Assembly: GCA_963790585.1 (NCBI GenBank)
Contig: CAWBOY010000007.1
Span: 372,001-436,000, forward strand
Length of the DNA: 64,000 nt
Direction: 5' to 3'
DNA from: CAWBOY01 sp963790585
GTDB lineage: Bacteria > Planctomycetota > Planctomycetia > Gemmatales > Gemmataceae
Positions 1 through 9,117 of the stretch are shown piece by piece. The first letter of the stretch is position 1. Every line of letters begins with the position of its first letter. A program made the translations under genes and the position numbers. The notes below the pieces were generated by a model, which searched no databases, had not been told where the DNA came from, and saw nothing but the letters and a program-made list of their open reading frames with translations.

Positions 1-643
1 GTCTGCTCGCCGGGCGTCGTCGGAAACTCGCGGCCGAGCGCGGGCGTTGTTGATCGCATGGCTCAAAAACGAAAACGAGCCTTGGCCGTTGCCATAGACC
101 AAAAAGGGCCGAATGACGCAAGCCGGGAACGACTCGGAGGCCGCCTTGGCCAACACCATGTTCGTCGCCGCGAGCTTGGCGACGCCATAGGCGGTATTGG
201 GAATCTCTTTCGTCTCCTTGCTCTGCGGACAGAGGGCATTGCCATACTCGGCGTTGCTGCCGATATGGAGAAAACGCCCGATCTTGCGCGTCTTGCAAGG
301 CCTGGATCAGATTGAGAGCGGTAAAGAAATTGATGTCGAAGGAATCGCGGTAGATGGTGCGATTGGTCGATTGATCGATCTTGCCGGCGACGTTGATGAC
401 GACGTCGAAGCGCCGCCCGGCCAGAGTGGCGAATAGGTCGCGTCGCGGTCGAGCAGGTCGAGCGGCGATGAGCGTTGTATTGCCGGGGACAGGCGCGGTC
501 CGCCGAGAGATGATAGATACCTCCCGAGCGCCGACGGCAAGCAGCGCCTCCACGATGGCCCGGCCGATAAAGCCGACGCCTCCAGCGACGAGAACGGTTT
601 TGTCGGCCCAGAATTGCGGAAGTTGACGGAGGTCATGGTGCAT
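1..643 (-). CDS. NAD-dependent epimerase/dehydratase (extended SDR), partial and frameshifted
   Basis: Nucleotide-sugar epimerase/dehydratase of the extended SDR type, last gene of the minus-strand sugar operon and cut by the window start. Near the N-terminus the Rossmann motif GGVGFIGRAIVEAL is visible, and further on YGVAKLAATNM supplies the YxxxK catalytic pair. The frame breaks near position 300 (between ...NLIQALQDA and ...GRFLHIGSNAEYGN) and again near position 40, where EFPTTPGEQT, a conserved SDR segment, continues in a third frame. The start at 643 is preceded by GAGAGG at good spacing. Substrate is not determinable; the neighbours imply a deoxyhexose or other NDP-sugar for a surface glycan. 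Both frameshifts look like indel errors because conserved sequence continues on each side. Confidence 0.75.
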   Translation of the reverse strand, partial: MHHDLRQLPQFWADKTVLVAGGVGFIGRAIVEALLAVGAREVSIISRRTAPVPGNTTLIAARPARPRRDLFATLAGRRFDVVINVAGKIDQSTNRTIYRDSFDINFFTALNLIQALQDAQDRAFSPYRQQRRVWQCPLSAEQGDERDSQYRLWRRQARGDEHGVGQGGLRVVPGLRHSALFGLWQRPRLVFVFEPCDQQRPRSAASFRRRPASR

Positions 644-673
644 GAGGAATGCCTCTCGACTTTGCGCGTACGT

Positions 674-842
674 TGTGGCGGCACGTTTCCAACGTGCCGA
701 AAGCGACGAGAGCCGTGGCCGGGGTCGGAGTACCGACCCCGGTTTAGCCCGAGCTTTTTCCGAGAACCGGGGTCGGAGTACCGACCCCGGCCACGACCTT
801 GACAGAGACGACGTATCGGCACGTTGGAAACGTGCCGCCACA
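674..842. repeat. nested palindrome, 27-bp perfect outer arms (family C)
   Basis: Outer arms 674-700 and 816-842 are perfect 27-bp inverted repeats. Inside lie two copies of a short palindrome of the form GGGGTCGGAGTACCGACCCC, themselves mirrored. The element fills the gap between two minus-strand genes. The inner palindrome recurs at 26350-26439. Confidence 0.85.
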
Positions 843-859
843 ATTTCTGTAACAGTCGT

Positions 860-1714
860 TTATGCGGCGTGCGACAGAATCGCACCCGCATATCGCAGGT
901 TCCACGCGCTTGGAATACCGGAATTGGCCTGGCGACCATCGTGTGCATCAGCGAATCCCAATGGCGCATGTTGTAGAGTTGGCTCTTCAAGAGCCCGACG
1001 CGGGCGAACGGATAGTGAAACAGGTGGGCCAATCACCTTGCGGCCGAACTGATAGATGTTGAAGGAGCTTTTGATATTGTCGTCGTACTTCTTGGCGACG
1101 GCGGTTTCGGCGATTGTGTAGCCCGCCATGCTCAAGAGCAGAATGATCTGCACGTCAAAATAATAATTGTCATCGCACGCCGCGAACGGGACTTCCTTGA
1201 GCGCGGCACAGCTGAACACGCGGAATCCACTATACCACTCCGCCAGCTTCAGACCCGAGGCGATGTTTTGCAGGCACGACAGGCCCCAGACGCCACAGCG
1301 ACGGAAGAAGGGAGTCTGATCCTGTTGTTCGGCTTGCAAAAAACGCGTGCCATAGGCCATGCCGGCGTTTTTGTGCATGAGCAAATCGATCAGAGGAGGA
1401 ACCTCGACTGCCGGATATTGCCCGTCGCCATGGAGCATGGCGACGACGTCATAGCCCTGCTGCAGCGCATGGGCATAAGCAACCTTTTGCGTGCCGCCGT
1501 AGCCAAGGTTTGTTCGGTTTTTGTAGACGTTGACGGGAAAGGCCCAGCCGCCGCGCAGGTCGTGGCTGAGTTGCTCGGTCGTGCCGTCGGTGCTAGTCGT
1601 TGTCGAGCACCATGACCTCGGCACAGTCCTGCCCAAAAGGGTCGGGATCGACTCGAGCACGCCGCGAACGTGGTCTTTGACATTCCACGTCGGTATGAAC
1701 ACGCAAACCTTCAT
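860..1714 (-). CDS. Family 2 glycosyltransferase (dolichol-phosphate-sugar synthase type), frameshifted
   Basis: GT-A fold glycosyltransferase, presumably transferring a sugar to a lipid carrier or glycan at the inner membrane. It starts MKVCVFIPTWN, the usual first beta strand, and carries NLGYGGTQKVAYAHALQQGYDVVAMLHGDGQYP, in which HGDGQY is the DxD-like metal-binding segment. A conserved second half follows (YGTRFL, YSGFRVFS). Around 1595-1640 the reading frame leaves and re-enters: the expected VMVLDNDSTDGTTEQ is split over two frames. Near 1030 a further shift separates a C-terminal segment (HYPFARVGLLKSQLYNMRHW) into another frame, so the true stop is uncertain; the given end uses the in-frame stop at 860. 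The upstream-extended start at 1816 is unlikely since it has no family similarity. Confidence 0.75.
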   Translation of the reverse strand: MKVCVFIPTWNVKDHVRGVLESIPTLLGRTVPRSWCSTTTSTDGTTEQLSHDLRGGWAFPVNVYKNRTNLGYGGTQKVAYAHALQQGYDVVAMLHGDGQYPAVEVPPLIDLLMHKNAGMAYGTRFLQAEQQDQTPFFRRCGVWGLSCLQNIASGLKLAEWYSGFRVFSCAALKEVPFAACDDNYYFDVQIILLLSMAGYTIAETAVAKKYDDNIKSSFNIYQFGRKVIGPPVSLSVRPRRALEEPTLQHAPLGFADAHDGRQANSGIPSAWNLRYAGAILSHAA

Positions 1715-1812
1715 CGTCTGCCCCCTAAGATGATCGGACCAAGCTTCCCGCCGCGGCGATTCCCCCCGCAACGACAGGAAGCGCACGCTCCTTCGAGCGG
1801 CACGAACGCGAC

Positions 1813-2264
1813 TCAACGATGCTTCAGCGCCCAGTCATACGGAATGTGATTGTCCAACGGATCGCAGCGCGAGATCTCGTCGGGATGATGCGGGATCGTC
1901 GCGCAGTTGGCGACCAGGGCCATCTTGTCGCCGATTCCCTTGAAGCCGTTCCAGCACCATCGCCGGCACGGTCACGAGGCAGTAATTCGATTCGCCCAGG
2001 AAGATTTCCTGCACCTTGCCCATCGTCGACGGAGTCGGGCCGTTCGTCGTAGAGAACCATTTTGACGTGGCCGATCGGCACGGCGTAGTTGAGCGTCATC
2101 TCCTTGTGGATGTGCCAACCCTTGATGACGCCGGGATAGACGGCCGAGAAATAGATCTCGCCGAATTTTTCGAAACCGGGCGTGTCGCAGCGCATCATAT
2201 GCAGGATCTTGCCGCGCTCATCCGGAATCTGCTTAAGCGGCTCGACGCGTACGCCCGCGATCAT
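1813..2264 (-). CDS. dTDP-4-dehydrorhamnose 3,5-epimerase-like (RmlC-type cupin), frameshifted
   Basis: Cupin sugar epimerase related to RmlC; in CDP-sugar clusters such proteins epimerise the 4-keto-6-deoxy intermediate. Visible are DERGKILHMMRCD near the start, then IYFSAVYPGVIKGWHIHKEMTLNYAV, which holds the family's catalytic/metal-site His residues, and HVKMVLYDERPD. The frame then changes near 2020 and again near 1955, after which NGFKGIGDKMALVANCATIP and DNHIPYDWALKH finish the domain. The start is fixed by AAGGAG just upstream. When the dehydratase frameshift is repaired the two genes overlap by about 30 bases, which supports translational coupling. The exact sugar is unknown. Confidence 0.75.
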
Positions 2265-3271
2265 GGCTCGCTCTCCTTGTTTCGATTCGTGAACCGAAGT
2301 AGCTCGCGTACCAATCGATCGTCTCGGCGAGGGCCTCGTCGAGCTCATACGATCGGCGCCCAGTTCAGCATCTTCCGTGCCTTGGCGGCGGACAAGTATT
2401 GATGCTTGATTTCGTTGCTGGCTTCGCCGCGAATGTCCGGGGTCAGCTTGGAGCCCATGACCTTGAAGATGCGCTCGACCATCTGTAGGGCCGTCACCTG
2501 GATCTCGGTCGAGAAGTTGAAGGCATGGCCCACGACTTCGGGTTGCTTCGCCATGCACTCGGCCAAATGGAGATACGCGGCCGCCCCGTCCTTGACGTAG
2601 AAGTAATCACGCACGAACGTGCCATCCGAGCGGATCACAGGCCGTTCGCCGCGGAGAATCGACCGAACCGTTCCTGGGACGATGCGATTGAAGTTGAGAT
2701 CGCCGCCGCCGTAGAAATTCCCACAGCGCGTCGTGCAAACGGGCAGCTTGTAGGTATTGTGATACGTCAGGGCGAGAATGTCCGTACATGACTTGCTGGC
2801 GTCGTAGGGATGGCGGCCTTCGAGCGGCGCATCCTCGGTATAAGGCAGCACCGGCTGATCGCCGTAGGCCTTGTCCGACGAGGCGACGACGACGTGCGGA
2901 TTGTAGCCGCAGCGCCGAGCCGCTTCGAGAATGCACCAGGTTCCCTTGATGTTGGTCTCGAAGGTCGAGAGCGGGCTGCGATTGGCGATGCCGACGATTG
3001 TCTGGGCGGCAAGATGCATGACGGTCTGGATTTCATATTCGGCGAGAGCGCGCTCGATGCCGGCGTAGTCCTCGACGCAGCCGCGCACGATGTCGATCTT
3101 GTCGATCAAGCCGCTGCGCGACAGCTCCGAGCCGGCGACCTGATCGCGGATCAGGCCGACAACATGGGCGCCTTTTTCGAGCAGGGCGCGGACGGTCCAG
3201 GTTCCGACCAGGCCGCTGCAGCCGGTGACGAAGACGCGTCGGTCACGCCAGAAAGTATCGGTCGGCTTCAT
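2233..3271 (-). CDS. rfbG: CDP-glucose 4,6-dehydratase-like SDR
   Basis: Converts CDP-glucose to CDP-4-keto-6-deoxyglucose, the second step of CDP-deoxyhexose synthesis. The sequence shows the NAD-binding motif VFVTGCSGLVGTW at residues 13-25, HLAAQTIVG, the SSDKAYGD segment, the catalytic HPYDASKSCTDI (YxxxK), and RDYFYVKDGAAAYLHL. The readable frame ends at 2345 after LNWAPIV, but the adjacent frame continues YELDEALAETIDWYASYF, the standard C-terminal helix, and stops at 2233. Repaired length is about 345 residues, normal for the family. AAGGA precedes the start. The preceding rfbF gene supplies its substrate, which favours the CDP-glucose assignment over GDP- or dTDP-sugar dehydratases. 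Confidence 0.82.
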
Positions 3272-3298
3272 GCTTGTTCCTTCTGCTTAAGATCGGCT

Positions 3299-3335
3299 CT
3301 AAAGCCCCTCGCCCGCGTACTCGGGGGAGAGGGGG
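3299..3335. repeat. short intergenic hairpin, CCCCTCGCC...GGGGGAGAGG type
   Basis: An imperfect hairpin between rfbF and rfbG. Related sequences occur at 10662-10697 in the opposite orientation and, expanded, at 14221-14327. It may act as a weak terminator or mRNA stabiliser inside the operon. Confidence 0.5.
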
Positions 3336-3338
3336 CGT

Positions 3339-4150
3339 TCATCCGTCACGCCGCGCGGCGCAGCGGCACACTGTGTCCCACACCTTCCACGGCGCCTTGT
3401 CGTCGTCCCAAAGCTTGTTTAGGTATCCGTAATCGCGGCTATTATCCATCGGGTGCCAGAAGCCGTGATGCTTGTAGGTCATCAACTCGCCGTCGGCAGC
3501 CAGGCCTTTAAGGGCTGTTGCTCGAAGACGAGAGTCGGGTCGTTTTCGAGGCGCTCGAAGATGTCGCGTTCGAGGACGAAGAAGCCGCCGTTGATGTAGC
3601 CGCTGGAAACCGGCGGTTTCTCGCTGAACTGCATGACCTGATCGCCGTCGAGCTCCAGTTCGCCGAAACGGCCTGGCTGGCGGACGCCGGTCACGGTGCC
3701 GATTTTGCCGTGGGCCTTGTGATAGCGAACGAGCGCGCGGACATCGACGTCGGAAACGCCGTCGCCGTAGGTCATCATGAAGCGATCGCCTTCGATGAAG
3801 CGCTCGACCTGTTTGAGCCGACAGCCGGTCATCGATTCGAGGCCGGTCTCGACCAAGGTGACGTCCCACTCTTCGCCCATCGACGGCGGATGGATCTGCA
3901 CCTGATCGGGATGGCCGATCTTGACGGTGAAGTTGTTCTGCGACAGATGATAGTCGAGGAAAAAGCGTTTGATGACCCAGCTCTTATAGCCGAGGCAGAG
4001 CACGAAGCTATTGAACCCGTAATGGGAATAGGTCTTCATGATGTGCCAAAGAATCGGGCGATGGCCGATCGGAATGATCGGCTTAGGGATGTCATCCGCC
4101 ACGTCACGGATGCGCGTACCCATACCGCCGCACAGGATCACTACCTGCAT
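3339..4150 (-). CDS. rfbF: Glucose-1-phosphate cytidylyltransferase, frameshifted near C-terminus
   Basis: Makes CDP-glucose from CTP and glucose 1-phosphate, the entry step of CDP-deoxyhexose synthesis. The N-terminus MQVVILCGGMGTRIRD is the nucleotidyltransferase signature; KPIIPIGHRPILWHIMKTYSHYG, TYGDGVSDVD (metal-binding Asp) and GYINGGFFVLERD match glucose-1-phosphate cytidylyltransferase closely. The frame breaks near 3505; the next frame continues LKGLAADGELMTYKHHGFWHPMDNSRDYGYLNKLW, the expected C-terminus, and stops at 3339. The repaired product is about 270 residues, the family length. GGGGGA lies seven bases before the ATG at 4150. It is the first gene of the minus-strand operon. 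Confidence 0.85.
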
Positions 4151-4271
4151 GACCCTATCCCCCAATGATCCCGCGACGAATCACGGCCTACACAGCTCCG
4201 CAAAAGTCGGGGGACGATAAGAACCGGGCTTTGGTTTGTCAAGATGGTAATTCGGTCGTGATGTCGGTCTT

Positions 4272-4391
4272 GGCGAGCCGGGAGCGTTAGCGACCGGAGC
4301 GAATCAGAGCGAGCGTAACTGCGCTCCGGTCGCTAACGCTCCCGGCTCTTGAAAACGGAAACACCGGTCGCTAACGCTCCCGGCTCGCCAA
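4272..4391. repeat. palindromic element family A, copy 1 (one and a half units)
   Basis: The arm GAGCCGGGAGCGTTAGCGAC at the left is mirrored by its complement ending near 4348, and an extra half arm lies at 4364-4390. The surrounding 540-base gap (4151-4691) separates divergent transcription units and must hold the promoters of both the sugar operon and sucA; no convincing -35/-10 pair was found in it. Confidence 0.8.
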
Positions 4392-4691
4392 GACGATCAC
4401 AATATCTCTTAGTTCGGCTCGCGCGCTGGCAAGCCTTGACGATTCTTCCGCGCTTGCCGAATAAAGTGCGTGCTACTTGTGTACGGTCGCTGACGAATCG
4501 CGAGACTTTGCGGACTGCGTAATAGCGGCGCAATGTGTCGGGACGGGCGGTGGCGGAGATCGTAGGAATACGCGAGGCGCAGTTCGGCGGATGTGCTGCC
4601 TTGTCCTCTCCCCTGTTCGCGCCTTAAATGATAATAGAAAGATGACTGATCCCTGGGCCGCTGCCTGAGGCCTCCTCCGGAACAATGTACC

Positions 4692-7504
4692 ATGAGCCAT
4701 GGCACTGTTGCCAATCGCGATAATTTGGAAGCGATCGAAGCCGCCCACAACAATGGCGCAAAGCCCCGGAATGCGGTCGATCCGAGCTGGCGCAACTTTT
4801 TCGAGGGGTTTCGAGCTTGGATTGAGCCAGTCGACACCGCCTAGAATCGACCGCTCAGATCAACATCGTCCGTCTCATCCTGGCCTATCGTGACTTGGGC
4901 CATTTTCTCGCCAACCTCGATCCTTTGAGCGAGCCGAAAACCGGCTATCCGCTCCTCGAATCTGAGCGAGTTCGGCTTCACGGACGCGGACCTCGATCGG
5001 ACGTTCGATACCAGCCCCTTTTTGCGGCTTGCCCAGCGCCACCTTGCGCGAGCTTCTCGCCGCGTTGCGCGAGACCTATTGCCGCACCATCGGCGTCGAG
5101 TACATGCACATTCAGGACACGCGCATAAGGCGCTGGCTGCAAGAGCGGATGGAGCCCAGGCGCAACCAACCGAATTTCCAGCACGCCCAAAAGCTGCGGA
5201 TATTAGAGAGCCTGCATTACGCTGAATTGTTCGAGAACTTCCTGCAAACACGCTACACCGGCCAGAAGCGCTTCTCCCTCGAAGGTGCCGAGACCCTCAT
5301 CCCTTTGCTCGAAACGCTTGTCGACAAGGCCCCGGACGCCGGGGTCAAGGAGATGATCATTGGCATGGCTCATCGCGGCCGGCTCAATGTCCTCGTCAAC
5401 ATTCTCCGCAAGCCCTACAAGGAAATCTTCGCCCAGTTCGAGGAAAACTATCTGCCCGATTCCCTCGACGGCGACGGCGACGTCAAGTATCACCTCGGCT
5501 TCTCCAGCAACCGGGAGAATGCCAAGGGGCAACAGCTGCATCTGTCATTGACGCCGAACCCGAGCCATCTCGAAGCGGTCAACCCGATCGTCGAAGGCCG
5601 AATCCGGGCCAAGCAGACGCTGTTCAATGACACCGAACGGAAGATGGGGATACCGATCCTGATTCATGGCGACGCCGCCTTCGCCGGCCAGGGCTTGGTC
5701 GCGGAGACGCTGAATCTCTCGAAGCTGCAAGGGCTACACGACCGGCGGGACGATTCACATCATCGTGAACAATCAGATCGGGTTCACGACCTCGCCGCTG
5801 GACGCGCGCTCCTCGACCTACTGCACCGACATCGGCAAGATGATCCAGGTGCCGATTTTTCATGTGAACGGCGAGGATCCCGAAGCGACCGCGTTCGTGA
5901 CGGAACTCGCGCTCGAATTCCGCCAGGCGTTCCATAGCGACGTCATCATCGACATGTTTTGCTATCGCAAATATGGCCATAACGAAGGCGATGACCCGTC
6001 GTACACACAGCCTTTGATGTATGCCAAGATCAAGAATAGGCCGACGCTTACGACGATCTACAATCAACGGCTCGTCGAATCGGGGGTCTTGACGCCCGCC
6101 GAGACCAAGGACCTGCGTGAAAAGTTTGAAGGCAAGCTGACGGCCTCGCTGGACGAAGTGAAAAAGGGACCGCAGCAGTTCCCATTGATGCATGGTTTCG
6201 ACGGCCCGTGGAAGCGCTACACGACGCGCTATTCGCACGCCCCGATCGAGACGGGAATTCCGGAAGCGACGCTGCGGCTAATCGCGGATGGGCTGCTCAA
6301 ACTACCGGAGACATTCACACCCCACCCGCGCATCTTGCCGATTTTTACGCCCTGGCGCCAGGACCTGTACGACCGCAAGACGGTCCTATGGCCCTTTGCG
6401 GAGCTGCTGGCGTTCGGCTCGCTGCTTCTCGAAAACACGCCGGTTCGTCTGAGCGGCCAGGATTCGCGGCGCGGCACGTTTAGCCAGCGCCATTCCGTCG
6501 TTTATGACGCCAAGACCGGCCAACCTTACGTGCCGCTCAACCATCTGCAGCCGGACCAATCGCCCTACCAGGTCTATGACAGCCTCCTGTCCGAATTGGC
6601 CGTACTCGGCTTCGAGTTCGGCTACTCGCTCGACGCTCCTGATACGCTTGTCCTCTGGGAAGCGCAGTTCGGCGACTTCGTCAACGGCGCCCAGATCGTC
6701 ATCGATCAATTCGTATCGTCCAGTGAATCGAAGTGGCAGCGCGATAGCGGGCTAGTCATGCTGTTGCCGCATGGTCACGAAGGCCAAGGGCCTGAGCATA
6801 CCAGCGCCCGGTTGGAACGATTCTTACAGCTGTGCGCGGAAGACAATATCCAGGTGGTTAATCCCTCGACGCCGGCCCAGTATTTCCATTTGCTGCGCCG
6901 CCAGATGAAACGGAATCTCCGCAAGCCCTTGATCGTCATGACGCCGAAGAGTCTGCTGCGTAAGGCCAACGCCGTCTCGCCGGTCGAGGAGCTGATCTCT
7001 GGTCGCTTCCATGAAATCTTGGACGACGCCATGGCGGATCCAGGCAAGACGCGGCGCGTGCTTTTGTGCAGCGGCAAGGTCTATTACGACCTGGCCGAGC
7101 TACGCGAATCGGTCGGCGCTCATGACATCGCCATCGTCCGCGTCGAGCAGTTCTACCCGCTTCATGAAGACTCGCTCACCCGGATTCTGCGCCGTTATCG
7201 CAAGGCGGAATACGTTTGGGTTCAGGAAGAGTCGCAAAACAACGGCGGCTGGAGCTTCATGGAGCCGCGCCTGCGAGCGCTGGGCTTCAACGTCTCCTAC
7301 GTCGGTCGTGACGCCAGCGCCAGCCCGGCGACCGGTTCGCAAGCGGTTCACAAGCGTGAGCAAAAGGAACTCGTCGAAGCGGCCATTCGCGGCGAGGCGC
7401 CGCATGCGGTTCGCGCGAGCAGTTATATCACGCCGCGGCCACGGCCCAGCGTCGAGCCGTCAGCGCCACGCGAGGAGCGCGTGACGGCGCCTTTAGGAAA
7501 ATAG
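4692..7504 (+). CDS. sucA: 2-oxoglutarate dehydrogenase E1 component, with about four frameshifts
   Basis: Thiamine-diphosphate-dependent decarboxylase that starts the 2-oxoglutarate dehydrogenase reaction of the TCA cycle. The N-terminus contains VDPSWRNFFEGF, the usual E2-interaction region. Further on are EGAETLIPLLE, GMAHRGRLNVL, HLSLTPNPSHLEAVNP, HGDAAFAGQG, NNQIGFTT and CYRKYGHNEGDDPSYTQP (ThDP-binding GDG-type region), and a C-terminal transketolase half with EAQFGDFVNGAQIVIDQF and LPHGHEGQGPEHTSARLERF. The frame is broken near 4842, 4960, 5045 and 5750, yet conserved sequence (for example LSEFGFTDADLDRTFDTSPF) continues each time. Repaired length is about 937 residues, normal for SucA. 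The long intact stretch 5765-7504 encodes the C-terminal 579 residues. sucB and lpd follow on the same strand. Confidence 0.92.
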
Positions 7505-7510
7505 TCCATA

Positions 7511-7730
7511 GTCCGTAGTCCGTAGTTAGAGGCTCTCTGGAAAGTCGCGTGCCCCCTTCCCAGGGTGCGCTTCGCGACCCTGGGCTTTGATATGGAACGC
7601 CTTCGTCGTTCTAAGATAGGCTCATCCTTGTTGTTTTAGAACGCTGAAAGGTAGGGAAGGCTTTCCAGAGAGGCTCCTAGTAGCAAAAGGATCAACCTGG
7701 ATGTTTTTCTACTAACTACGGGCTACGGAC
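7511..7730. repeat. nested inverted repeat element (family I) between sucA and sucB
   Basis: Outer arms 7511-7529 and 7712-7730 match at 18 of 19 positions (GTCCGTAGTCCGTAGTTAG type). A second pair, 7529-7544 and 7661-7676, matches at 15 of 16. Related outer-arm sequence reappears at 22030-22120. The roughly 260-base space holds nothing else recognisable. Confidence 0.75.
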
Positions 7731-7764
7731 AAATAACTACTAACTTCTTTCCCACCGAGCATTC

Positions 7765-8990
7765 ATGGCCGTCGAAATCAAGGTAACACCCAAGGGCGAG
7801 TCGATCACGAGTGCCACCGTTTTGCGCTGGTATCTGGCAGGCGGCGCTGCCGTAAAGACGGGCGATCCGGTGTGCGAGCTGGAGACGGACAAGGCGACCG
7901 CCGACGAATATGCACCATCGAACGGAGTCCTCGCTATCAAAGCGCCTCCGGGGACCAAAGTCGCCATCGGCGACGTGATTGGGTCGGTTGATCCGAACGG
8001 CGTGCCTTCCGCAACGCCGGCGACGGCCCAGCCCGCTCCTAAATCCGATAGCAATTCGACGGCAGATCACGCCGCCCGCGAATGAGACGCGCACCTCGCC
8101 CGCCGCCACAGTTTTGGTTGGTACCAAAGGGCTCGACGCGTCGAAGATTCCCGCTACAGGGCGCGGCGGCGTGGTCACGAAGAGCGATGTGCTGGCTTCG
8201 CTCGAAGCCGCGCCGAAAGTGGTCCTGCCGCCGGTCGAGACCAAGCGCTTGCCCGAGCCGCCGCCGATTGTCGCAGCCAGTCGCGCCGGCCGTGCGCGAG
8301 ACGCGGCAAAAGATGTCGATGATCCGCCAGCGCATCGCCGAGCGCTTGATCGAAGCGCAATCAAGTGCCGCCATCCTGACGACGTTCAACGAAGCCGATA
8401 TGTCGTCGGTAATGGCGCTGCGAGCCAAGTATAAAGAGGGCTTTCAAAAGAAGCATGGCGTCGGCCTGGGATTCATGAGCTTCTTCGTGAAAGCTTGCGT
8501 CGAAGCCTTGAAGGCGTTCCCGGCGGTCAACGCTCGGATCGACGGTACCGACATCGTTTACCAGCACTTCTATGATTTCGGCGTCGCCGTCAGCACGGAG
8601 CGAGGACTGATGGTGCCGGTGTTGCGCAACGCCGACAAGTTGAGCTTCGCGGCCGTCGAAAAGGGTATCGCCGATCTCGCGGTCAAGGTGCGCGACGGCA
8701 AAATCGCCGTGAGCGATCTTCAGGGTGGCACATTCACCATTACCAACGGCGGCGTCTTTGGCTCGCTGTTGTCGACGCCGATCCTGAACCCGCCGCAGAG
8801 CGGCATCCTGGGAATGCACTCGATTCAGAAACGCGCGGTCGTGGTGGACGATCAAATCGTCATCCGGCCCATGATGTACCTGGCATTCTCCTACGATCAC
8901 CGAATGATCGATGGCCGTGAGGCCGTCGGCTTCCTGGTGCGCGTCAAGGAGTGCATCGAAAATCCTGATCGGTTGTTGTTGGAAGTATAA
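7765..8990 (+). CDS. sucB: Dihydrolipoamide succinyltransferase (E2), frameshifted
   Basis: Core acyltransferase of the 2-oxoglutarate dehydrogenase complex, passing succinyl from lipoyl-lysine to CoA. Domain order: N-terminal lipoyl domain with ELETDKATADE (the lysine of DKA is the lipoylation site), a linker, a peripheral-subunit-binding domain (GLDASKIPATGRGGVVTKSD), then the catalytic domain with GGTFTITNGGVFGS and the active-site segment YDHRMIDGREAVGFL. The frame shifts near 8060 (linker) and near 8275 (before MIRQRIAERLIEAQ). Repaired length is about 408 residues, normal for SucB. FGVAVSTERGLMVPVLR and the neighbouring sucA favour succinyl- over acetyltransferase. The ATG at 7765 begins MAVEIKVTPKGESI. 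Confidence 0.9.
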
Positions 8991-9003
8991 TAAAGTATCA
9001 ACT

Positions 9004-9097
9004 CGTTTAGCCGCGAGCCGATAGGCGAGCGCGTTGGATGGCGCGATTCGAAAAAGCGCCATCCAACAGTGCTCGCCTATCGGCTCGCGGCTAAACG
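9004..9097. repeat. 94-bp palindrome with 27-bp perfect arms (family D) between sucB and lpd
   Basis: Arms 9004-9030 and 9071-9097 are perfect 27-bp inverted repeats; a second 12-bp pair (9033-9044 and 9056-9067) lies inside, so the RNA would fold into one long, nearly uninterrupted hairpin. It sits inside an expected operon. The core GTTTAGCCGC also occurs in the arms of the element at 57371-57631. Confidence 0.9.
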
Positions 9098-9117
9098 ATG
9101 GGGAGTGTTTGCGTATT

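Noticed and set aside
307..1032. 241-residue minus-strand ORF
   Set aside because: It runs through the family C palindrome and in the wrong frame of the epimerase; only its first 60 residues coincide with the glycosyltransferase C-terminus.
1..4150. Phage or defence-island interpretation of the multi-frame region
   Set aside because: Each fragment belongs to a standard nucleotide-sugar enzyme, and together they form an ordinary operon with indels.
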